A program made the position numbers and the translations under genes. Below the pieces are notes generated by a model that was given only the letters and a program-made list of their open reading frames with translations, searched no databases and was not told the DNA's origin. This document shows positions 1 through 6,827 of a stretch of 12,004 nucleotides of DNA, in pieces (the first letter of the stretch is position 1; each line of letters begins with the position of its first letter). The stretch is taken from NCBI GenBank assembly GCA_018056825.1, contig JAGPEW010000007.1, forward strand, positions 1-12,004, read 5' to 3'. This DNA is from Candidatus Sordicultor aquaticus (GTDB lineage Bacteria; Atribacterota; Atribacteria; Atribacterales; Caldatribacteriaceae).

Positions 1-677
1 GAGGTATTCACGTTAGTGCCATTTCTCGCTATCCTGCTACTTATGAACATGTTCCTCCTGAGTCGGTGGGTAATGCAAGAAGGATTTTAGTGTCAGAGCA
101 GGCGGGAAAAAGTAATCTTATTTACCGAGCTAAAGAAGTGGGAATAGAATTAGACCCTCAAGATCCTCGATTACTCAATTTGGTACAAAGAATCAAAGAG
201 GCGGAAAACTATGGCTATCAGTTTGAAGCGGCAGATGCCTCCTTTGAACTTATGTTGCGAGAAGCTTTAGGAGAAAAAGCCGAGTTTTTCGACCTGGAGG
301 GTTTTAGAGTAATTGTGGAAAAAAGAGGAGAGGAAGACACCGTTGCTGAAGCTACTATTAAAGTAAAGGTAAATGAAAGTATGATTCATACAGCAGCAGA
401 AGGAGATGGCCCGGTTAATGCTTTAGACAATGCCTTGAGAAAGGCGCTGGAAGAAATGTATCCAGTATTGAGAGAAATTAGGTTGTCAGATTATAAAGTG
501 CGAGTTTTGAATGAGAGAGAAGGAACCGGAGCTCGTATTCGAGTTTTAATTCAATCTACCGATGGACTAGATTCCTGGGGGACGGTAGGAGTGTCTGCCG
601 ATATAATTGAGGCCAGTTGGCAAGCACTAACTGATAGCATAAAATATGGATTATGGCGAAAAGAAAAAAGAGCTTAG
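1..677 (+). CDS. cimA: Citramalate synthase, C-terminal part (5' end outside window)
   Basis: This is the end of a citramalate synthase, which condenses pyruvate with acetyl-CoA to (R)-citramalate in the threonine-independent route to isoleucine; it is a cytoplasmic enzyme. The reading frame is open from base 3 and gives about 224 residues. The first part holds the junction after the TIM barrel, with the pattern YEHVPPESVGN followed by RRILVSEQAGKSNL. The VSE-x-(A/S)-G-(R/K)-SN form is typical of CimA rather than of 2-isopropylmalate synthase. The last ~120 residues form the LeuA-type dimerisation and allosteric domain, recognised by HTAAEGDGPVNALDNALRKA and the late GTVGVS segment. In this family that domain mediates feedback inhibition, by isoleucine where studied. 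The catalytic HxH and metal ligands lie upstream of the window. An internal ATG at 66 is not the true start, because homology continues before it. The 3' end overlaps the next gene by 25 nt. Confidence 0.92.
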   Translation, partial: GIHVSAISRYPATYEHVPPESVGNARRILVSEQAGKSNLIYRAKEVGIELDPQDPRLLNLVQRIKEAENYGYQFEAADASFELMLREALGEKAEFFDLEGFRVIVEKRGEEDTVAEATIKVKVNESMIHTAAEGDGPVNALDNALRKALEEMYPVLREIRLSDYKVRVLNEREGTGARIRVLIQSTDGLDSWGTVGVSADIIEASWQALTDSIKYGLWRKEKRA

Positions 678-1816
678 TCTTTTCCACGGGGAAAAAAAAT
701 GGTTTTTTTCCTGAAAAAGAGAAGTTTGAACTTTTAGAAAGATTGCCTCTCCTTTTAGAAGAAGAGGATATAATTTTAGAACAATTCTTTAATTTTTATC
801 GAGCAGTTTTAGGAGGGAAGAAAAATCTGGTTTTTCTGTCTTCTCCAGAGATAATTTCTTCCCTTCGGAACTTTTTAGGGAAAGAAGTAAATCCTGGAGA
901 GCAGTTCGTAGGTTTTGTTGATAGTTCAGGACTAGATCTCCTTCTCTATTGGAAAGAAAATCTGCCTCCTAAGGATACTGTCCTGGTGGTGTTAGCTCGG
1001 CCACTAGAGGAGTTACAGCTTTTGCTTTTAGCTTTTTCTTTCCCCCAGTGGGAAAAGGTATTGATAGGTAGTAACTATGGGATATTAGCTCAGACTGCTC
1101 GACTTCTCTTTCTCCCCTTTTTGCCTACTGAAATTTATCATCATTATTTTTGGCAGAGGAGTGCTTTTCTTTACCTGCCATTGATTAGCCTCCACTTACC
1201 AGTGGAGGAAATGGAGGAAGGGTTTAAAAATAGTGACTATCTCCGAAAAGAAGCAGCTATTCTCTCTCTTTTTTTTAAAGAAATAGAGGAGAAAGGGATA
1301 GGGAGAGTTAATTTTTTGGTAGATAATAGTTTTATTCTTTCTGTACTACAATGTTTTATTTCTCTTCTGGAATATAGTTGTGGGGAAAAGGGGAAAATAG
1401 AGTTCCGGGCTTTTAATTTTTCTATGATGCGCGAAAACCAGTTATTTCTGTCTGATAATTCTATTTTTGTTTTAGTAAAAGGCAAAAAGGTTAACAAAAT
1501 TAAATTTAGTCTTCCTACTACTCTTAAGAAAATAGACCTATTTTCCCAGGAGAAATTAATTCCTGCCTCTGGCTCCTGGGAAAAAATAAGAGAGATAGAA
1601 TATCAGGTGGTGGAGAATAAATTAAAAGAAGAAGAGAAAATTTTTCTAGAATGGGAATATTATTCACCTGACCTTAGGACCGCAGGAGAGATAATGACTT
1701 TGATGAGATATCTTGTTTCCTACAATGCTTGGTTGCGAGGCTTAGATTTGTGGAGTGATCCACCAGTAGTGGATTTTGATAGCCAGATGTGGAAGTTGCT
1801 TTCTAAGGGAAATTAG
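653..1816 (+). CDS. Divergent glucose-6-phosphate isomerase-like (SIS-fold) protein, probably catalytically degenerate
   Basis: No confident family name can be given. By eye the 387-residue protein follows the order of landmarks of bacterial phosphoglucose isomerases of the transaldolase-fused or stand-alone short type. Residues 85-122 match the strand and sugar-phosphate loop region, 162-187 the region around the GGR(F/Y)S signature, 193-248 the second SIS half ending in YSCGEKGK (family: ESTGKEGKG), and 345-380 the C-terminal helix and DQP loop, here SDPPVVDFDSQ. The key residues look lost. The SKSGTT loop reads LARPLEE (114-120), GGR reads WQR (167-169), the catalytic Glu of TGKEGK is displaced (CGEKGK), and the Lys after DQP is missing. 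The frame is intact, which argues against a pseudogene. ATG 653 lies inside cimA with no good Shine-Dalgarno sequence, so translation is probably coupled. The protein is unusually hydrophobic but has no clear signal peptide or membrane helix. Existence of the gene is likely; the family call is an inference. Confidence 0.55.
   Translation: MAKRKKSLVFSTGKKNGFFPEKEKFELLERLPLLLEEEDIILEQFFNFYRAVLGGKKNLVFLSSPEIISSLRNFLGKEVNPGEQFVGFVDSSGLDLLLYWKENLPPKDTVLVVLARPLEELQLLLLAFSFPQWEKVLIGSNYGILAQTARLLFLPFLPTEIYHHYFWQRSAFLYLPLISLHLPVEEMEEGFKNSDYLRKEAAILSLFFKEIEEKGIGRVNFLVDNSFILSVLQCFISLLEYSCGEKGKIEFRAFNFSMMRENQLFLSDNSIFVLVKGKKVNKIKFSLPTTLKKIDLFSQEKLIPASGSWEKIREIEYQVVENKLKEEEKIFLEWEYYSPDLRTAGEIMTLMRYLVSYNAWLRGLDLWSDPPVVDFDSQMWKLLSKGN
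690..711. repeat. Perfect 9-bp A/T-rich inverted repeat with homopolymer arms
   Basis: GGAAAAAAA (690-698), a four-base loop ATGG, then TTTTTTTCC (703-711) form a perfect hairpin, beginning 13 nt after the cimA stop codon and inside the first codons of the next gene. It contains runs of eight A and seven T. It does not end in a GC-stem plus T-tract arrangement, so it is not a standard terminator. It could be incidental in such AT-rich DNA. Confidence 0.5.
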
Positions 1817-1817
1817 T

Positions 1818-1825
1818 GAGGTGAT
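1818..1825 (+). promoter_or_regulatory. Strong Shine-Dalgarno sequence GAGGTGAT setting a probable CTG start
   Basis: GAGGTGAT is an uninterrupted eight-base match to the anti-Shine-Dalgarno end of 16S rRNA. From the end of GAGGTG the spacer is six bases to CTG at 1830. The same GAGGTG plus six-base spacing precedes ATG 3997 of the GH57 gene in this window. No ATG, GTG or TTG stands at the expected place. It decides the start of the PHP phosphatase gene. Confidence 0.6.
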
Positions 1826-1829
1826 TAAT

Positions 1830-2549
1830 CTGAATTTAGTGGGAGACTTACATACTCATACCGTAGCTAGTGGTCATGGATATAGCACAGTGATGGAGAT
1901 AGCTAAGGTAGCAAAGAGGAAAAAATTGGAAGTGGTAGCAATAACCGACCACAGTCCCAAGATGCCTGGTGGTCCTTCTCCTATTTACTTCGAGGCCCGG
2001 GGTCATTTTCCTCGGGAGATAGAAGGAATAAAAATTTGTTTTGGGGCAGAGGTAGATATAGTGGATGAAGAAGGCAAATTAGGGCTGGAGGAAGGGATAT
2101 TGAAGAAATTAGATATTGTTATAGTTTCTTTTCATCCTCAAGTTTTTCCTCCCGCTTCTCGAGAGGTAAACACCAAAGCTCTCCTTCGGGCGTTAGAAAA
2201 CCCTTTAGTAGATATTATTGCTCATCCTGGAAATCCTCGTTATCCTCTGGATTATGAAAAAGTGGTAAAAGAAGCAGTTAATCGGGGGAAAATTATAGAG
2301 ATTAACAATAGCTCTTTTGCTGTAAGCAGAAGGGGTAGCAAGGAAAACTGTCGCTTAATTGCTCAGGAGGTAAAAGAACAAGGGGGATGGGTAGTGGTAT
2401 CAAGTGATGCTCATTTCTGTGAAGAAGTGGGGGAATTCGAAGAGGCCCGAAAATTGCTGCAAGACATAGATTTTCCCTCTTGTAGAGTGCTTAATTCCAC
2501 AAGAGATAATATAGAACGATTTTTAAACAAAAAAGGAGGAAAAAAATGA
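1830..2549 (+). CDS. PHP-domain phosphatase/phosphoesterase, YcdX type
   Basis: A 239-residue cytoplasmic metal-dependent phosphoesterase of the PHP superfamily. Every metal ligand expected for the trinuclear site of YcdX-like proteins is present: H8 and H10 (DLHTHT), H16, H41 (ITDHS), E74 (GAEVD), H102 (SFHP), H132 (IAHPGNP), D193 and H195 (SSDAH). With the CTG start the numbering is offset by just one residue from the E. coli YcdX ligands as I recall them. The YcdX family acts on phosphorylated small molecules, but its physiological substrate is not settled. The start is uncertain: CTG 1830 has the best ribosome site, while GTG 1821 (preceded by AAGGGA at 1805) would add three residues, and TTG 1776 would overlap the previous gene and add nonhomologous sequence. 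It lies 13 nt after the isomerase-like gene and overlaps folD by 4 nt (ATGA), implying coupled translation. Confidence 0.88.
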   Translation: MNLVGDLHTHTVASGHGYSTVMEIAKVAKRKKLEVVAITDHSPKMPGGPSPIYFEARGHFPREIEGIKICFGAEVDIVDEEGKLGLEEGILKKLDIVIVSFHPQVFPPASREVNTKALLRALENPLVDIIAHPGNPRYPLDYEKVVKEAVNRGKIIEINNSSFAVSRRGSKENCRLIAQEVKEQGGWVVVSSDAHFCEEVGEFEEARKLLQDIDFPSCRVLNSTRDNIERFLNKKGGKK

Positions 2550-3451
2550 GTGCTCAAATCTTAGACGGGAAAAAGGTTTCAGCCGAAGTTAAAGAAGAGC
2601 TTAAACCTCGCATTAATTATCTTACAGAACGGGGTTACCAACCTGGTGTAGCAGTGGTTTTAGTAGGAGATGATCCAGCCAGTCAGATATACGTGCGCAA
2701 TAAAGAAAGAGCCTGCGAAAAATTGGGTATTTATTCTATTCAGCATCGTTTACCTGCTAGCACCTCTCAGGAAGAAGTAATAAAGTTGGTGAATAGCTTA
2801 AACCAGGACGAACGTATTCACGGGATATTGGTGCAGCTTCCTCTTCCCTCTCATATCCAAGAAAAAGAAGTTTTATATCATATTTCTCCAGAAAAAGATG
2901 TAGATGGTTTTCATCCTTACAATCTGGGGAGATTGATGATTGGTGATCCAATTTTTCTTCCCTGCACTCCTTGGGGAGTACAAGAGCTATTATTACGCTA
3001 TAATTTATCCCCGGAAGGGAAAAACGTAGTAATTGTGGGTAGAAGTAACATTGTGGGTAAACCCTTAGCAATGATGTTAGTTCAAAAGGGTAAAGGAGCT
3101 AATGCTACTGTCTCTGTGTGCCACACTGGTACTCGCAATCTTTCCAGTTACACTCAGATGGCGGAAATTTTAATTGCTGCCTGTGGCTCTCCTCGTTTGA
3201 TTACTAAAGATATGATAAAGGAAGGTGCAATAGTAGTGGATGTGGGAATTAATAGAGTAGGAGATAAAACAGTAGGAGATGTAGATTTTGAAGGAGTAAA
3301 GGAAGTGGCTTCTTACCTCAGTCCCGTTCCTGGAGGAGTAGGTCCTATGACCATTGCTATGCTTATGGCTAATACAGTTAAGGCAGCGGAAAGAGTTATG
3401 GAGCGAAAAACTTATGAAGGAGGTTTAACTGGGAAAAGGAAAGTATTTTAG
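2546..3451 (+). CDS. folD: Bifunctional 5,10-methylenetetrahydrofolate dehydrogenase / methenyltetrahydrofolate cyclohydrolase
   Basis: FolD interconverts 5,10-methylene-THF and 10-formyl-THF in two steps, supplying one-carbon units for purines and formyl-Met-tRNA, and in acetogens serving the methyl branch of the Wood-Ljungdahl pathway. Length is 301 residues against about 280-300 usual. Visible motifs are Y49-xxx-K53 (catalytic Tyr and Lys), ILVQLPLP (94-101), PEKDVDGFHP (115-124), the nucleotide-binding GRSNIVGKP (165-173) and the C-terminal PVPGGVGPMT (260-269). The conserved CHS-x-T segment reads CHTGT (192-196), which lies in the dinucleotide-binding domain and may bear on the NAD(P) preference. 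A short basic tail after the last conserved helix (about 290-301) is extra. A very strong Shine-Dalgarno AAAGGAGG precedes ATG 2546, which overlaps the upstream stop as ATGA. A 40-nt gap, the largest in the window, follows. Confidence 0.96.
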   Translation: MSAQILDGKKVSAEVKEELKPRINYLTERGYQPGVAVVLVGDDPASQIYVRNKERACEKLGIYSIQHRLPASTSQEEVIKLVNSLNQDERIHGILVQLPLPSHIQEKEVLYHISPEKDVDGFHPYNLGRLMIGDPIFLPCTPWGVQELLLRYNLSPEGKNVVIVGRSNIVGKPLAMMLVQKGKGANATVSVCHTGTRNLSSYTQMAEILIAACGSPRLITKDMIKEGAIVVDVGINRVGDKTVGDVDFEGVKEVASYLSPVPGGVGPMTIAMLMANTVKAAERVMERKTYEGGLTGKRKVF

Positions 3452-3491
3452 AAAAAGCAAAATTGTAATAAAATTAAAATGGTGAAAGAGA

Positions 3492-3986
3492 ATGAAGATA
3501 GCGGTAATTTCTGATACTCATATTCCTCAGCGGGGGAGAAATCTTCCTCCTTATCTGCTTAATTTTTTAGGAGGGGTTTCTCTTATTCTCCATGCTGGGG
3601 ATATAACAGAGTGGTGGTTAATAGAGGAATTAATGAATTATGCTCCAGTGCAAGCAGTGAGAGGCAATATGGATTCTTCCTTGGTTCGGGAAAAACTTCT
3701 TGATAAAGAAATTCTAGAAGTAGAAGGAGTTAGGATAGGACTTACTCATGGGGGAGGGCCTCCTTCAGGTATAGAAGAAAGAGTAGGGAAATTATTTAGC
3801 GGTGAAAATGTTAAAGTGATAGTGTATGGTCATACTCATCAACCTCATAAAGAGTGGCAGGAGCAAGTGCTATATTTTAACCCGGGTAGTCCTACTGATT
3901 GGGTGTTTGCTCCCTATTTTTCTTTTGGTTTTCTAGAGATAAGAGAGGGGAAAATAATCGAAGCTGATATAATAAAAATAGATTGA
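3492..3986 (+). CDS. Metallophosphoesterase, YfcE/MJ0936 phosphodiesterase family
   Basis: A 164-residue single-domain calcineurin-like phosphodiesterase. The five metal and active-site blocks are in order: SDTH (D8, H10), HAGD (D37), RGNMD (N59), THGG (H86) and YGHTHQ (H114, H116), followed by FNPGSP, which is usual in this subfamily. Members bind two Mn/Fe/Ni ions and hydrolyse phosphodiesters such as bis-p-nitrophenyl phosphate or 2',3'-cyclic nucleotides in vitro; the cellular substrate is mostly unknown. There is no signal peptide, so it acts in the cytoplasm. ATG 3492 follows GGTGA with a six-base spacer. It starts 40 nt after folD, and its stop codon lies within the ribosome site of the GH57 gene, so the two are probably translated together. 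The context gives no clear hint of the substrate. Confidence 0.9.
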   Translation: MKIAVISDTHIPQRGRNLPPYLLNFLGGVSLILHAGDITEWWLIEELMNYAPVQAVRGNMDSSLVREKLLDKEILEVEGVRIGLTHGGGPPSGIEERVGKLFSGENVKVIVYGHTHQPHKEWQEQVLYFNPGSPTDWVFAPYFSFGFLEIREGKIIEADIIKID

Positions 3987-3990
3987 GGTG
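3985..3990 (+). promoter_or_regulatory. Shine-Dalgarno GAGGTG that decides the GH57 start
   Basis: GAGGTG overlaps the stop of the preceding phosphodiesterase gene and stands six bases before ATG 3997. The longer candidate start GTG 3988 lies inside this site and has no ribosome site of its own; ATG 4012 is too far away. ATG 3997 is therefore preferred. Confidence 0.65.
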
Positions 3991-3996
3991 AAATTA

Positions 3997-5565
3997 ATGG
4001 TCGGGAAGTTGATGGTCAATATTATATGGCATATGCATCAACCTTTTTATTGGAATGAAGAAAAAAAAGTTTTTGATTTTCCCTGGGTAAGATTGCACGC
4101 CACTAAAGATTATCTTTTTATGGCAAAATTGGTGGAGAAGTTTCCTTCTCTCCGGATTACTTTTAACTTTGCTCCTTGCCTCCTTCGGCAATTTCAGCTT
4201 TATCTGGAAGGCGAAGAAGATCTGGTAATGAAATTGGCTAAAAAGAAAGCCTCTGCCATTAGCGAGGAAGATAAAAAATTAATAAAGGAAAAATTCTTTG
4301 TTGTTTCTTCTCCTCGCACCTATGAGAAGTGGCCTCGTTTTGCGGAATTGAAAGAAAAGCCTTGGGAATCTTTTACCTCTCAGGATTTTTTGGACCTTCA
4401 AGTCCTCTACCAGCTTATCTGGTTTGATCCTTTATGGCGAGAAGAAAATCCAATAGGTCGAGAATTATGGGAGCGAGGTAGAAATTATAGAGAAGAAGAC
4501 AAAGAGAAAATATGGAAAGCCACTGAGGAAGTATTTAAAGAAATTTTTTCTTGTTATCGAAAATTATTAAAAAATAAACAAATAGAAATCTCTTTTTCTC
4601 CTCTTTATCATCCTATTTTGCCTCTTCTTATAAATACAGACGTAGCTAGGGAATGTAACCCAACTACTCTTTTGCCTAATCGTTTTTCTTTTCCGGAAGA
4701 CGCTCGAGAACAAATAAAAAGGGGTAGAGATTTTTCTCGAGAAGTATGGGGTTCTGATATTATAGGGATGTGGCCTTCAGAAGGAGCGGTGAGCGAGGAT
4801 GCTATCTCCTTAGCTACCCAAGAAGGGGTCAAGTGGTTAGCTACAGGAGAGGACATTCTGTTTCGCTCTTTGGGAATGAAGAAAGAAACTGCTTGGGCGG
4901 AACTTTATCTTCCCCATCTCTGGAAGAAAGGGGAAAAAGATATGGCTATTTTCTTCCGAGATACCGGATTATCAGACTTAATAGGGTTTATTTATCAGCA
5001 TCTTTCCCCTCAAGAAGCAGTAAAGGATTTTATTAATCATTTGAGGGACATAAAAGAAGCACTTCCTGATGATCGACCTTATTTAGTGAATGTAGTATTA
5101 GATGGAGAAAATGCTTGGGAATACTATGTAGACAATGGATTGCCTTTTATTACTTCTCTTTACCAGGCACTTTCAGAAAGTAAAGAATTCGTAACTATTA
5201 CTCCTCAGGAGTACTTGCAAAGTTTTTCTTTCCTTCCTTCTCTTTCTCGCGTTGCTCCTGGTTCTTGGATTTATGGTAATTTGAACACTTGGATTGGCCA
5301 TCCGGAGAAAAATTGGGCTTGGGAAGAGTTGCGGCGAATTAGGGAACTCTGGGATAGGGAAAAGGAATATTTATCAGAAGAAGAGAGGGAGAGGAGCCGA
5401 GACCTTATATATCAGGCAGAGGGTAGTGATTGGTTTTGGTGGTTAGGAGAAGATAATCCATCATCTCAAAAAGAGAGCTTTCGGCAACATTTTCTATATT
5501 TGATACATAGTATTTTACGAGTTTTGACAAAGGGGGAACAAGAGTGTACAAGAGAGAAGTCTTAA
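3997..5565 (+). CDS. Glycoside hydrolase family 57, amylopullulanase/alpha-amylase type
   Basis: A 522-residue cytoplasmic alpha-glucan-active enzyme. All five GH57 conserved regions are visible: WHMHQP (H12, H14), the EISFSPLYHPILPLL block, GMWPSEGAVS with the predicted nucleophile E262, VVLDGENAWEYY with the predicted acid/base D369, and WIYGNLNTWIGHPEKNWAWE near 423-442. The last region, of the GNxxTWIGxPEKNxAWE form, matches the amylopullulanase-like branch of GH57 rather than the DUF1957 branching-enzyme branch. The family works by a retaining mechanism on alpha-1,4 (sometimes alpha-1,6) linkages. No signal peptide is present, so the substrate is probably intracellular glycogen or maltodextrin, in keeping with the overlapping glgC. 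The exact specificity (amylase, debranching or transferase) cannot be read from the sequence. Its 3' end overlaps glgC by 22 nt. Confidence 0.9.
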   Translation: MVGKLMVNIIWHMHQPFYWNEEKKVFDFPWVRLHATKDYLFMAKLVEKFPSLRITFNFAPCLLRQFQLYLEGEEDLVMKLAKKKASAISEEDKKLIKEKFFVVSSPRTYEKWPRFAELKEKPWESFTSQDFLDLQVLYQLIWFDPLWREENPIGRELWERGRNYREEDKEKIWKATEEVFKEIFSCYRKLLKNKQIEISFSPLYHPILPLLINTDVARECNPTTLLPNRFSFPEDAREQIKRGRDFSREVWGSDIIGMWPSEGAVSEDAISLATQEGVKWLATGEDILFRSLGMKKETAWAELYLPHLWKKGEKDMAIFFRDTGLSDLIGFIYQHLSPQEAVKDFINHLRDIKEALPDDRPYLVNVVLDGENAWEYYVDNGLPFITSLYQALSESKEFVTITPQEYLQSFSFLPSLSRVAPGSWIYGNLNTWIGHPEKNWAWEELRRIRELWDREKEYLSEEERERSRDLIYQAEGSDWFWWLGEDNPSSQKESFRQHFLYLIHSILRVLTKGEQECTREKS

Positions 5566-6827
5566 CTCTAATTTTGGCAGGAGGGGAGGGTAAAAGATTA
5601 GACATTCTTTCAGAAAAGAGGGCCAAGCCAGCAGTACCTTTCGGTGGTAAGTACCGAATTATTGATTTCCCCTTGAGTAATTGTGTTAATTCTGGTCTAT
5701 ATTGTATAGGTATTCCTACCCAGTATAATCCTCGCTCTCTTCATGAGCATATTGGAATTGGCAAGTTCTGGGATTTAGACCGAATGGAAGGAGGAGTTTT
5801 TCTTCTTCAACCCTATATAAGTGATGTTGTGACTCACTGGTATCGGGGAACAGCAGATGCGGTGTACCAAAATCTCCGTTTTATTCGAGACCACGATCCT
5901 CGTTTGGTTCTTGTTCTCTCTGGAGACCATGTATATAAAATGGATTATCGTAACTTGATTCATTTCCATCAAGAGAGGGGAGCAGATTTAACTGTAGGAG
6001 TCATAGAGGTTCCCTGGGAAGAAGCTCATCGCTTTGGAGTATTATCTCTTGATGAACAAGGGAGGGTAACTGATTTTGAAGAGAAGCCTCCTCATCCTCG
6101 CAGTAATTTGATAAATATGGGAATATATGTTTTTAATCGCCATGTTCTAGAGGAAGAAGTAGAAGAAGAAGCTCTCCGGGAGGATACCTCTTTTGATTTT
6201 GGTAAAGATATTATACCTAGAATGGTAAGGGAGAGGAAAGTTTATGGATTTCGTTTTTCTGGTTACTGGAAAGATGTAGGAACTATAGATGCTTATTGGG
6301 AATCTAATATGGAATTACTGGGGTCATCTCCTGCTCTTGACCTTTATGATAAGCAATGGCCTATATATACTTTCATTGAAGACCGCCCACCGGTAAAAAT
6401 GAGCTATCGAGCCAAAGTTAGACGTAGCTTGTTAGGTAGTGGCGCTATCATCGATGGGAGTGTAGAGGATTCGGTAATTTTTAGCGGAGTTTATGTTAGT
6501 AGAGGTGCAGAAATTCGCCAATCTATTGTAATGAGCGATACTAGGATTGAGGAAGAGGCTATAGTAGATAGAGCCATTTTGGATAAGAATATAATAGTAG
6601 GCCAAAAAGCCCGAGTGGGATATGGAGAAGATTTACGTCCTAACCGAGTAATTCCCGACATGCTTAGAAGCGGTTTAACTGTAGTGGGGAGAAATGCTCA
6701 TATTCCTCCCGGGGCAATAGTGGGTAGAAATTGTCGTATTGGAACAGATGTTAAAAAGGAAGATTTCTCCTCTCTGGTTTTAGAGAGCGGAGAAAGTATA
6801 GAAAAACCTAAGGAGGAATGGAAGTGA
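5544..6827 (+). CDS. glgC: Glucose-1-phosphate adenylyltransferase (ADP-glucose pyrophosphorylase)
   Basis: GlgC makes ADP-glucose from glucose-1-phosphate and ATP, the committed step of bacterial glycogen synthesis. The 427-residue length is normal. Visible features are the nucleotide loop LAGGEGKRL (11-19; GxGTR in most relatives, here GKR), AKPAVPFGGKYRIIDF (27-42) with the Lys (K36) that in E. coli contributes to activator binding, SGDHVY with the catalytic Asp D128, FEEKP with K181 at the glucose-1-phosphate site, and YWKDVGT (241-247). The last ~130 residues carry the hexapeptide left-handed beta-helix domain used for tetramer assembly and allostery. GTG 5544 follows AGGGGGAA with a seven-base spacer and lies inside the GH57 gene (22-nt overlap), so synthesis and turnover of alpha-glucan are probably coupled. 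No glycogen synthase (glgA) is in the window. The stop overlaps the next start as GTGA. Confidence 0.96.
   Translation: MYKREVLTLILAGGEGKRLDILSEKRAKPAVPFGGKYRIIDFPLSNCVNSGLYCIGIPTQYNPRSLHEHIGIGKFWDLDRMEGGVFLLQPYISDVVTHWYRGTADAVYQNLRFIRDHDPRLVLVLSGDHVYKMDYRNLIHFHQERGADLTVGVIEVPWEEAHRFGVLSLDEQGRVTDFEEKPPHPRSNLINMGIYVFNRHVLEEEVEEEALREDTSFDFGKDIIPRMVRERKVYGFRFSGYWKDVGTIDAYWESNMELLGSSPALDLYDKQWPIYTFIEDRPPVKMSYRAKVRRSLLGSGAIIDGSVEDSVIFSGVYVSRGAEIRQSIVMSDTRIEEEAIVDRAILDKNIIVGQKARVGYGEDLRPNRVIPDMLRSGLTVVGRNAHIPPGAIVGRNCRIGTDVKKEDFSSLVLESGESIEKPKEEWK
6809..6816 (+). promoter_or_regulatory. Shine-Dalgarno TAAGGAGG placing the next start at GTG 6824
   Basis: TAAGGAGG near the end of glgC stands seven bases before GTG 6824 but only one base before ATG 6818. 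The ATG is too close to be used efficiently. GTG 6824 also forms a GTGA overlap with the glgC stop and gives the signal-peptide-like N-terminus MKK. Confidence 0.65.

Noticed and set aside
1189..1208. Perfect 8-bp hairpin (CCTCCACT, loop TACC, AGTGGAGG) inside the isomerase-like gene
   Set aside because: It has no T-tract and sits mid-gene. A perfect 8-bp stem with a short loop is expected about once by chance in 12 kb when several loop sizes are allowed.
1237..1497. Open frame on the minus strand inside the isomerase-like gene, and similar minus-strand frames at 2757-3071, 3994-4191, 4608-4856, 5405-5626, 5775-5972 and 8333-8515
   Set aside because: They lie opposite well-supported or uninterrupted plus-strand genes and show no family motifs; their compositions are those of shadow frames.
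653..1816. Isomerase-like gene as a decayed pseudogene
   Set aside because: The frame is uninterrupted for 387 codons and the gene is tightly spaced with its neighbours; residue loss alone does not show decay of the gene.
3452..3491. Possible promoter or terminator in the largest intergenic gap
   Set aside because: The gap is AT-rich with TAAAAT-like words but no -35 element at proper spacing and no GC-rich stem, so neither call can be supported.
4770..5036. Plus-strand alternative frame inside the GH57 gene
   Set aside because: It overlaps the GH57 catalytic region, whose motifs are clear, and its product has no recognisable features.
6818..6823. ATG 6818 as the start of the secreted Ig-like protein
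   Set aside because: It is one base from the TAAGGAGG ribosome site; GTG 6824 has proper spacing, the GTGA overlap and a better signal-peptide start.
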